Assembly: GCA_043289735.1 (NCBI GenBank)
Contig: CP171343.1
Location: 806,001 to 870,000 of the forward strand
Length of the DNA: 64,000 nt
Direction of reading: 5' to 3'
Source: Acetilactobacillus jinshanensis_A
Lineage (GTDB): Bacteria; Bacillota; Bacilli; Lactobacillales; Lactobacillaceae
Shown: positions 57,052 through 64,000 of the stretch, in pieces
Position numbering within the stretch: position 1 is the first letter of the stretch
How the letters are laid out: each line of letters opens with the position of its first letter
Position numbers and translations under genes: made by a program
The notes under the pieces: generated by a model
The model's input: only the letters and a program-made list of their open reading frames with translations
What the model was told of the DNA's origin: nothing
The model's database searches: none

Positions 57052-58737
57052 TTACATCCTGATCGGTGATTTGATACCTAATAGGCGCATCGATTCTTTC
57101 AATACGATCGATACACACTTAACTAAGGATAAACGAGCACCTAATTGCGGATCCTTCTTTAGAATTCGAGAATGAGCATAGTACTTGTTAAAGTCCTTGG
57201 ATAAGCGCAAAGCATACTTAGCGACGTCAGACGGCTCAAAGTCCTTACCAGCTTCACGAACGATCTTTGGGAAAGCGCTTAACGATTTAATAATGTTCCA
57301 GGCTTCCGGATCCTTAACGTCTTTATCGGCGTTCTTTAGGTCAACCTGACCGGCTTTTCTTAGGATACTTTCGGCACGAACTCGGCAGTACATGACGTAC
57401 GGACCGGTTTCACCTTCAAACTGCAATTGCTGCTTCAAGTTAAAGCTGATGCTATCCATTCGGTTGTTCTTTAAATCACCGAAGATGATGGCACCAACTC
57501 CGACTTCTCGAGCAACTTCATCCTTGTTCTTTAAGGTCGGGTTCTTTTCCTGAATCTGTTTTCGAGCCATCCGAACGGCATCGGCCAAGACCTTATTTAA
57601 GAGGATAATCCGACCGGAACGGGTTGATAACTTCTTACCGTTTTCGGTAATTAAGCCAAACGGAATGTGACGTAGGTTCTTTGGTAAGCCCATTTCGGTC
57701 AAGACGGCCTTCAACTGCTTGAAGTAATAAATCTGTTCACCGCCGGTCACGTAAATGTTAAGTGCCGGATGGTAATTACGGTCACGCCAGATGGCACAGG
57801 CAATGTCACGGGTGATGTAAAGAGTGGCGCCGTCACTCTTTAAGATCAAGGCCGGGTTCAAATGATATTTACTCAAGTCAACCACTTGAGCACCCTGCGA
57901 TTCTTTAAGCAAGCCCTTTTTCTTTAACAACTTAACGACGCCCGGCAGCATGTGACGGTAATAAGATTCACCGTGATAAGTATCAAACTTAACCCCTAAC
58001 TTACGGTAGGTCTTACCGAACGAAATTAAGGAAACGCGACGGAACCAGCGCCAGAGATCCATGGCTTCTTTATTGCCGGATTCTAGCTTCTTGAACCAGC
58101 CCCGGGCTTCGTCATCTAATTCAGGATGCTGCTTATCGACCCGGTGGAAATGAACGTAATACTTAACCAATTTATTAATGGGGTCTTTTTCAACGGCTTC
58201 TTTACTGCCCCACTTTAAGTAAGCGGTAATCAACTTACCAAACTGGGTGCCCCAGTCACCTAAGTGATTATCTTTAATGGTCTTAAAGCCGCTTTTCATC
58301 ATGATTTGAGCAATTGAATTACCGATCACGGTGGAACGTAAGTGACCCATCGAAATCGGCTTGGCAATGTTAGGTGAAGACATATCGATCACGACGTTAC
58401 GGCCGTGACCGATGTTATTATCACCATAATGAGGACCGTCTTTTAAGATCTGATTCAGAACGTTTTCACTAAACTGCTTCCGGTCAAAGAAGAAGTTTAA
58501 ATACGGGCCCACGGCTTCGATCTTTTCAAAGCCGTCATGATCAACCTTTTTAGCTAAGTTACCGGCGATGTCTTTCGGATTTTTATGAAAGACCTTAGCT
58601 AAAACGAAGCACGGAAACGATAAGTCACCGTTTTTGTCGGTCTTCGGATATTCAATCTTAGCTAAAACGTCTTTAGCGCTAACTTTATTATCTAATGCTT
58701 TAGAAACGGAATTAGCAATCTTTTGTTTATAATTCAC
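57052..58737 (-). CDS. argS: Arginyl-tRNA synthetase
   Basis: Class I synthetase for arginine. The 561 aa show the N-terminal Add-1 domain, MSSPNIAKPISMGHLRSTVI with the HIGH-type HxGH motif, THRDxxY-like ITRDIACAIWRD, and the DALR anticodon-binding domain (YCRVRAESILRKAG). It is complete, with AGGAGG upstream and a T-box leader. Confidence 0.96.
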   Translation of the reverse strand: MNYKQKIANSVSKALDNKVSAKDVLAKIEYPKTDKNGDLSFPCFVLAKVFHKNPKDIAGNLAKKVDHDGFEKIEAVGPYLNFFFDRKQFSENVLNQILKDGPHYGDNNIGHGRNVVIDMSSPNIAKPISMGHLRSTVIGNSIAQIMMKSGFKTIKDNHLGDWGTQFGKLITAYLKWGSKEAVEKDPINKLVKYYVHFHRVDKQHPELDDEARGWFKKLESGNKEAMDLWRWFRRVSLISFGKTYRKLGVKFDTYHGESYYRHMLPGVVKLLKKKGLLKESQGAQVVDLSKYHLNPALILKSDGATLYITRDIACAIWRDRNYHPALNIYVTGGEQIYYFKQLKAVLTEMGLPKNLRHIPFGLITENGKKLSTRSGRIILLNKVLADAVRMARKQIQEKNPTLKNKDEVAREVGVGAIIFGDLKNNRMDSISFNLKQQLQFEGETGPYVMYCRVRAESILRKAGQVDLKNADKDVKDPEAWNIIKSLSAFPKIVREAGKDFEPSDVAKYALRLSKDFNKYYAHSRILKKDPQLGARLSLVKCVSIVLKESMRLLGIKSPIRM

Positions 58738-58758
58738 GTTTAATCCTCCTATAGATAG

Positions 58759-58960
58759 TAAAAAAGCTCTTACAAATGAATTGTAAGAGACGAGATAACC
58801 CGCGGTACCACTCTTATTGATAGATCGGTATCCACTTAAAAAGTTATTTTCTAAAAAGCTCGTTCAATCTGTTCACTAATCTAGCTCACACCAGCTCTAG
58901 ACTCGCTAAGTAGCTCCCCGAACCTACTACTCTTTTATCATCGAAATAATTATTAAAATT
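58759..58960 (-). promoter_or_regulatory. T-box riboswitch of argS
   Basis: The minus strand has the T-box AGAGTGGTACCGCGG followed by a terminator stem CTCTTACAA / TTTGTAAGAG with T6 at 58760-58791. Stem I elements (GTCTAGAGCTGGTGTGAGC) lie upstream. An AGA codon in GAACAGATTG is a possible specifier for arginine. The leader begins only some 20 bp after a tRNA-Gly gene. Confidence 0.92.
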
Positions 58961-58970
58961 AATTTTAAAA

Positions 58971-59041
58971 AGCGGGCAACGGGAATCGAACCCGCGACTT
59001 AGGCTTGGGAAGCCCAGATTTTACCGCTGAACTATGCCCGC
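58971..59041 (-). tRNA. tRNA-Gly (anticodon CCC)
   Basis: The acceptor arms GCGGGCA and TGCCCGC pair fully. The anticodon arm TGGGC-TTCCCAA-GCCTA gives CCC, with one G-T pair in the stem. The T arm has GGGTTCGATTCCC. CCA is not encoded. The gene is immediately upstream of the argS T-box leader, with no terminator between. Confidence 0.92.
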
Positions 59042-59139
59042 ATAACTAATATCTACATATATAAATGTTATCATATAAGCGGATTCTTTTAAACGTCTTA
59101 CATTTAATTGACGTTAAATTAAATAAAGAAGGAAAAAAC

Positions 59140-59493
59140 ATGTGGATTACACTTAATTTTTTGTTTTGGCTATTTCTTTTGATTTTTACCCTGGTGGGAT
59201 TAACCCGACATTCTTCAAAGAAATTAGTCAAGGGCTTAATTCTTTCCAGAATCTTTTATATTTGCTTAATCATCAGCCAGGTCATGATCACGTTCTTCTA
59301 CTTTAAATCCCGACCGTTCGTCGTCAGCTTAAGTGGCATCCTTTGCTTGGCCAGCGCCGCTTTGGTCGAGACCGGCTTCCGAAAAAAACAGAGCGGCAAC
59401 TTTACTAATCTAACGTTATATCTCGTCGTCGCTATTTTATTAATTTACATGATCTTTCAAACCTGGTCGATTTTACCGACCTCCGTCTATTAA
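59140..59493 (+). CDS. UPF0344 (DUF1516, YisL-like) membrane protein
   Basis: A 117-aa protein with four predicted membrane helices (start MWITLNFLFWLFLLIFTLVG) and the family's VKGLILSRIFYICLIISQVM. The start at 59140 has GAAGGA upstream; 25 earlier in-frame codons are not supported. Function is unknown. It is divergent from tRNA-Gly and argS. Confidence 0.82.
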   Translation: MWITLNFLFWLFLLIFTLVGLTRHSSKKLVKGLILSRIFYICLIISQVMITFFYFKSRPFVVSLSGILCLASAALVETGFRKKQSGNFTNLTLYLVVAILLIYMIFQTWSILPTSVY

Positions 59494-59511
59494 AAATGAA
59501 AGGAAATCCCT

Positions 59512-59991
59512 ACGAAAATTCCCGTTTATTACATTTCAATCGAAGGCAACACCCGACATTTCGTAACTAAAATGGCCGCGCTTTTCAATAACATTCAATT
59601 ACATGAAATCACGGACCAAAGTGATAATACTTTGCTTTCGTGCCGACCTACGTAAGGGGCGCCCAATACGACGCTGATCATCAAGTTGATAAGTCATCCC
59701 TTCCGAATCAAATCGAAGAGATGGACACCTTAACCATGAACGACGAACTGGGTTATCGGCATAATTATCAGCGCTGCTTAGGTCTAATCGGTTCGGGCAA
59801 CCGCAACTTCGGCGTGGACTGCTACTGCTGGACCGCCCGCCATTATCATCATAAATATCAGATTCCGTTAATCGCGGATTACGAAATTCGCGGAACCCGG
59901 CAGGACGAAAACCGCATCAACCACCGCCTGGTCAAAACTTGGAATCTTAGAAACTAAATACGGCAAAGATTTACAAGGAAAGGATCTATAA
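59512..59991 (+). pseudogene. nrdI: NrdI flavodoxin-like protein with lost start codon and two frameshifts
   Basis: NrdI activates the manganese class Ib ribonucleotide reductase. After AAAGGA the expected ATG reads ACG (59512): KIPVYYISIEGNTRHFV follows. The frame shifts near 59630 to FVPTYVRGAQYDADHQ and GLIGSGNRNFGVDCYCW, the family FMN loop, and again near 59945 to LETKYGKDLQGKDL, ending at 59991. Rejoined length is about 160 aa, normal. No nrdE, nrdF or nrdH is in the window. Confidence 0.85.
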
Positions 59992-59993
59992 AG

Positions 59994-60178
59994 ATGGAAG
60001 TTGAACCCAACGTCGTTAAAAAAGAATTGACCGATTTGAAAAAAGTTGCTCAAAAAGTCAGGACATCCAAGAAGTCGCCGTCAAACTAGACGATCTCGGT
60101 GCGGATCATATCCCGACCACACCGTACCGTTCAGCTTTAAGCGTTAAGTCGGATCAAGTTTATTCCTCAATTAATTGA
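59994..60178 (+). CDS. Small hypothetical protein downstream of nrdI, frameshifted
   Basis: An ATG 2 bp after the nrdI stop, with AAGGAAAGGAT before it, starts MEVEPNVVKKELTDLKKVAQ. A one-base shift near 60060 is needed to continue with DIQEVAVKLDDLGADHIP to a TGA at 60178, about 61 aa in all. I do not recognise the family. The close spacing suggests it was co-translated with nrdI. Confidence 0.5.
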
Positions 60179-60219
60179 ATGAATCTATTTGGTAATAATA
60201 AAGTTACTACATTTAAAGT

Positions 60220-60381
60220 ATGAATAAAGAGCAAATGCAAAAATTGGCAATCATAAATAATATTTACCACAACGGAATGAACGAAAAAGATAACAATGAT
60301 TATTCATCCCTGTCATTTGCAATTTTGATAGTATTAATTCTTCTTTTTATTTCTTTCATTTGTTTATTAATTAATATTTAG
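60220..60381 (+). CDS. Possible small single-span membrane protein
   Basis: A 53-aa open frame: polar N-terminal half (MNKEQMQKLAIINNIYHNGM) and a C-terminal hydrophobic helix (FAILIVLILLFISFICLL). The RBS is poor (nothing better than AAAG). No homologue is recognised. It lies convergent to the DMT transporter gene. Confidence 0.35.
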   Translation: MNKEQMQKLAIINNIYHNGMNEKDNNDYSSLSFAILIVLILLFISFICLLINI

Positions 60382-60408
60382 GTACATAATTCAAAATCTA
60401 ATTCAATT

Positions 60409-61346
60409 TCAATTTTCTAAACGATTATCAAGCACTAAAAAGCCTTTTTCTAAACGTCCGTGAGAAACTTGAAGAATTGCAATCGCGACAATTACCATGG
60501 CGGCGCCAACTAATTCAATAGCGTTAACCTGAAGGTTGAAGAAAATAATACTCAGGATAAAGGTCACAATCGGTTCCGTAGCATCCACTAAGCTAATGAC
60601 TTCAGACGAAGCAAATTTAGAAGAATGCAAGACGATAATGAACGGAATTACGGTTCCGATTAAAATCATGCAGCCGACGCTTAAAATCAAAGCCATATTA
60701 ATCTTCGGAACGCCAACCCAAACGGGACGGTTCAAATTAAACAGAATTCCGGCGATAAAAGCACCCCAGCCTAGAATCAACATCGGCGGATAATGCTTCT
60801 TAACCAACGGTCGCGGTAAAACGATGTATAACGCTTGGGTCAATCCGGAACCGATCCCCCAAATCAACGAAACCATCGGAATCGATAATTTTGAGAAATC
60901 ACCTTTGGTTAAAGCAAACGTAACCCCGACAATCGCGATCACGAAGACTAATAGATCACTCCATAGCGGGCGCTTATGCTGAAAGACGATCATCCCGATC
61001 ACCACGAACAGCGGCGCCAAATACTGTAAGATCGCGGACATCGCGGAATTACCGTACTGGACGCTAAAATAAAACGTCAACAGATTAGCCCCTAAGCCTA
61101 AAACGGCGTAAGCGACTAAACTGATGACGCCGCGAACGGTCTTAAAGATATCAAAAATGTGTTTACCATAAATAAAAGCACTGATCACCAATAAAATAAT
61201 TCCGGCGAACAAAGTTCGGACCGATAAAAACCACGGAGCGGGAATCGTTTCACCTTGCGAAACGAACTGAAGAACCGTGGTGGAAATCCCGAACATCGCG
61301 GACGACGCAAACGCCCAGAAAATCCCTTTCGTTATTTAATTATCAT
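60409..61346 (-). CDS. EamA/DMT superfamily transporter, N-terminal frameshift
   Basis: Ten-helix drug/metabolite-type transporter; substrate unknown. The 295-aa frame from 61296 covers nearly all, with two EamA repeats (FGISTTVLQFVSQGE, FVVIGMIVFQHKRPLWSD and the second EVISLVDATEPIVTFILSII). Family sequence (TKGIFWAFASSAMFG) continues upstream without a start codon, and an ATG at 61346 (MIIK) is one base out of frame. The rejoined protein is about 310 aa. Confidence 0.85.
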
Positions 61347-61374
61347 TTAATAACATTAAGAAGAGGTGTCAATA

Positions 61375-61922
61375 ATGAATCGTGCATCAAAAGAAGTTAA
61401 TCAATTATTTGAGAATTATTGTACTCCTGAAGCAATTCAAAGAATTACCGGGGATGGCTTTTTAGTCAACCTTATCAATAATTTTCACGGTGATTTCAAT
61501 ACATATCTTTATCATAATTATCATATCCAAATTCTTAGTTACCGAAAAGTTATCGAACTTTTAAAGAAGCCGCTGAAATCTAAAGAGCATTTGGATGATT
61601 TATGCATCTATGATCCAGACGCCCATAAATATCGCTTTATTAAAATAAAGATGCTGGCGCAATTCATACTTTAATCAAAAAGTGGTACCAAAACAGTAAC
61701 GAAATCAACCTAAGAATAGAACTTATTTTTAATTCTAAAATTGGTACTAAGTACATCTCAGATCAAACCGAAGTGCCCCAAGTTTTAATCAGCAAATCTC
61801 GTCATAATAAACAGCCCATCAATAAATTAGGCGCTGAAAATCGACTTCGGTTAGAAAACTTTTACCTCAATTCTCAATTTGCCCAGCACCTTCGTGATTT
61901 GAAAATTAAACTAACGGTTTAA
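61375..61922 (+). CDS. Hypothetical protein, frameshifted
   Basis: Starts at ATG 61375 with AAGAGGTG upstream: MNRASKEVNQLFENYCTPEA. The first frame ends at 61674, but a one-base shift near 61655 gives DAGAIHTLIKKWYQNSNEIN and then a clean frame to a TAA at 61922. Rejoined it is about 182 aa, soluble, lysine and asparagine rich, with no recognised domain. It is divergent from the DMT transporter. Confidence 0.6.
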
Positions 61923-61952
61923 TTTTTATTATCCTTATACTATAATTCTTAT

Positions 61953-62687
61953 TTAATAGAAATTAACCTTTTCGTTAAAGCGAGCCTGGGCTTCTTCCAA
62001 ACTAATGGACGGGGTATTTAACGTCGAACCGTTTAACTGAAGTCGGCTATCAATCATTTCCTTTTCACGTTCAGAGAACAGGAAATTCTTATCACTGATG
62101 ATTTCTCGGGCCGTTGCGTATTTAATGACGTAATGATTCTTATCTTTCTTATAATAAGCGTAATAACTAACCCCGTCGTCGTTGTAAAAATGCTCCGGCT
62201 TCTGGTGGGTCCACTTCGTATCCACGAAGACTAATAAATTATCCTTATTATAAGCTTCTTCGGTCGGGTTGAACTGGGTCTGAATGTAGAGATTGCTTTC
62301 GGCTTCACTCTGGGCGTCGCTGATCAAGCCGTCCAAGATCGCAAAGACTTCGTTCGGCTTATACTGCAGGATATTATATTCCAAGTTGCTGATTCGGTTA
62401 CGGATCAAAACATCATCGGTGTCCCGTTCAGCGCTTTCGAAGCCCTTTTCGGTAACGGTCAATTCCTTATGGGCTTCCTTACGCAGCTGCTTCTTAGCGT
62501 GATGGCTTAAATCACCGTCTTCATCGTTTAATTTACTATAAATCTTTAAGATCTTATGAATATCACCGATGACCGATTTTAAATCGTTAACCACCTGTAA
62601 CCGCTTTTTACGGTTCTGTTTAATATTGTACTTTCGTTCTTTATCTTTTTTGGTTAATTTCTTAGCAAGATCTTGTTTCTGATCCAT
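61953..62687 (-). CDS. Hypothetical protein with N-terminal coiled coil
   Basis: A 244-aa soluble protein. The start MDQKQDLAKKLTKKDKERK at 62687 has GAAGGAAG upstream; a longer frame to 62906 only traverses the end of the aminotransferase. Residues 1-100 are highly charged and helical; the C-terminal half has LVFVDTKWTHQKPEHFYNDD and YVIKYATAREIISDKNFLFS. No family is recognised. It is undamaged, unlike its neighbours. Confidence 0.75.
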   Translation of the reverse strand: MDQKQDLAKKLTKKDKERKYNIKQNRKKRLQVVNDLKSVIGDIHKILKIYSKLNDEDGDLSHHAKKQLRKEAHKELTVTEKGFESAERDTDDVLIRNRISNLEYNILQYKPNEVFAILDGLISDAQSEAESNLYIQTQFNPTEEAYNKDNLLVFVDTKWTHQKPEHFYNDDGVSYYAYYKKDKNHYVIKYATAREIISDKNFLFSEREKEMIDSRLQLNGSTLNTPSISLEEAQARFNEKVNFY

Positions 62688-62701
62688 TTTCAGACTTCCT
62701 T

Positions 62702-63780
62702 CTATAACGAACTTCTGGATTCGCCGAACGGCTTTCTTAATGTTATCAGTACTAACGGCGTAACTGATTCTAAGGTGACCTTCACACCGGGGCCAAAGGC
62801 ACTGCCAGGTACAACCCCTACGTGAGCTTTCACAGCTAATTCGTTGCAAATTTAATACTATTTTGGGTAAACTGGCTTGGAATCTTAGCAAAGATATAGA
62901 AAGCACCGCTAGGTTCAGGACTGGTGAATCCAGCTTTAGCTAAACCATCACGTAAGATATCACGACGCTGCTTATAGACTTTCGCATCTTCGGACCGTCT
63001 TCGTAACCGTTCTTAAAGGCTTCACTAGCTGCGGACTGGGCACAGGTGGTTGATTACCTTAGCAGGTCCGCAAATTAAACCGATTCGGTATCCAGTCATA
63101 GCAAAGGTCTTGGAAACTCCGTTGAAGACGATGGCCTGATCCGGTAATAAAACTAGCATTGAAGTATGCGGATGATCATAGGTTAATTCACTGTAAATTT
63201 CATCACAGATACAGAAAATGTGATGTTTCTTGATCACCTTGGCTAAGGCCTGTAATTCTGTTTAGTATATGTATTACCAACCGGGTTATTAGGATAGTTA
63301 AGGATTAAAGCTTTAGTCTTTGGATGATCTTTAAAGTAGCTTCTAATTTTTCAGGAGTTAATTTAAAGTCATCCTGAGAGTCGTTAACTAATACGGCTTT
63401 AGCACCTTTAATGGTAACGTTCGGGATGTATAACGGAAAGATCGGGGTTGGGATAATGACCTCATCGCCCGGATTCAAGATGGCGTTAAAGTAGGAATGA
63501 ATCCCTTCGCTAACGCCGACAGTAACGAGGATCTGCGTTTTCGGATCGTAATGCAGATTATACTTATCCCTTAAGAATGACGTAACGGCAAAATGCCACG
63601 AGGATTGGTGTAATGACTATGGTTATCTTCAATTGCTTTGACTGCGGCCTTCTTAATGTGTTCAGGAGTGGCAAAATCAGGTTCACCGATGGTCAATTTA
63701 ATCAAATCAGGAATCTTCGAAATTTTCTGATTAAATCCCAAGATTGCACTTGGTTTCATGTTTTCAGCAAACGTACTCAT
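62702..63780 (-). pseudogene. PLP-dependent aminotransferase (class I/II), copy 1, many frameshifts
   Basis: Fold-type I aminotransferase of the AspB/PatA kind. The start MSTFAENMKPSAILGFNQKI is clean to residue 66; later pieces are in several frames: VTVGVSEGIHSYFNAILNPG, LNYPNNPVGNTY, ICDEIYSELTYDHPHTSM, the PLP-lysine segment NGVSKTFAMTGYRIG, SAASEAFKNGYEDGP, and RISYAVSTDNIKKAVRRIQK at the end. About 15 residues before SAASEAF and about 40 near 62880 are missing. The last shift removes the stop and opens the frame into the next gene. Confidence 0.82.
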
Positions 63781-64000
63781 CCATTCTTAAAAGCTTCACT
63801 AGCTGCATACTGAGCACAAGTGGTCGCTGACATGATGGTAAAGGCATGAACTTTATTGATTTTGCTGATCAGTTGAGACGGGCCGCAGACGAGGCCGATT
63901 CGCCAGCCGGTCATGGCAAAGGCTTTCGAAACGCCGTTCATTACGATCGTCTGTCTTGGAATAAATTAGCGATAGAATAGTGAGGAAGCCATATGTTAAT
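63777..64000 (-). pseudogene. PLP-dependent aminotransferase, copy 2, truncated (runs off window)
   Basis: A second, tandem copy of the same family. The visible part has PHYSIANLFQD, a frameshift near 63953, then NGVSKAFAMTGWRIGLVCGP (PLP lysine) and TTCAQYAASEAFKNG. There the family sequence stops abruptly at a TGA (63779-63777) that overlaps the ATG of copy 1 (ATGA). The C-terminal third, about 120 residues, is absent, as if deleted up to the start of copy 1. Confidence 0.8.

Noticed and set aside
62688..62906. A 73-residue N-terminal extension of the coiled-coil hypothetical
   Set aside because: It is the C-terminus of the aminotransferase read through a lost stop, plus noise.
1..64000. 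Stop-codon reassignment to explain the in-frame TAA and TAG
   Set aside because: Intact genes here end normally with TAA, TAG and TGA, and most lesions are frameshifts or deletions.
7305..64000. Mobile element or phage as the cause of deletions
   Set aside because: No transposase, inverted repeats, integrase or attachment repeats were seen at any junction.

Overview
The window comes from a low-GC Gram-positive bacterium of the Lactobacillaceae (Lactobacillus in the broad sense); the genus cannot be fixed from sequence alone. The reasons are the gene orders (yqeG-yqeH-yhbY-nadD-yqeK-rsfS; infC-rpmI-rplT; rpmG-5-FCL-rhomboid-yqgQ-glk-rhodanese; nrdR-dnaB-dnaI; murC-sftA; ecsA-ecsB), three T-box leaders, AGGAGG-type ribosome binding sites, L27 with a cleavable N-terminus beside its Prp protease, and an infC gene that starts with ATT. 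Nearly all of the window is chromosomal core. I saw no insertion sequence, prophage, CRISPR array or integrase.

Layout. 1-7.5 kb (minus): recN end, tlyA, ispA, xseB, xseA, folD, nusB, asp23-like, efp, rpmA, prp, rplU, then tRNA-Arg. 7.6-9.7 kb: a dUTPase-like gene and a decayed two-gene unit of unknown function downstream of glnA. 9.7-16.9 kb: glnA, miaA, rhodanese, glk, yqgQ, rhomboid, broken 5-FCL, rpmG, pbp2B. 16.9-24.7 kb: YfhO remnant, greA, udk, truncated mltG, pheT, pheS with T-box, an HxlR regulator, an HD protein and an rRNA methyltransferase. 24.8-31.4 kb: broken acyP, yidC, rpmF, yceD, broken tmcAL, and the rsfS-to-yqeG ribosome-assembly cluster. 31.5-42 kb: rplT-rpmI-infC with L20-type leader, thrS with T-box, dnaI, broken dnaB, nrdR, coaE, mutM, polA. 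42-54.9 kb: Bax-inhibitor-like gene, murC, sftA, ytpR, trmB, ecsBA, hit, prsA, pyk, broken yhaN and yhaO. 54.9-64 kb: pbp1A-type PBP, argS with T-box, tRNA-Gly, UPF0344 gene, broken nrdI, a DMT transporter, hypotheticals, and two collapsed tandem aminotransferase genes.

The intact genes give a coherent growth core: translation (six ribosomal proteins, three aminoacyl-tRNA synthetases, EF-P, IF3, GreA, NusB, ribosome-assembly factors), wall synthesis (MurC, two PBPs), glycolysis entry and exit (Glk, Pyk), and protein export or folding (YidC, PrsA).

The most striking property is damage. About 25 genes carry frameshifts, in-frame stops, lost start codons or internal deletions of roughly 50-700 bp. 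Some are genes a cell should not be able to lose (pheT, dnaB, folD, polA). Frames can usually be rejoined by eye, so each gene is recognisable. I cannot separate real reductive decay from a low-quality assembly. The frameshifted essential genes argue for sequence error; the multi-codon deletions, nonsense codons and gene-to-gene fusions argue for real erosion or misassembly. Every broken call below should be read with that doubt.
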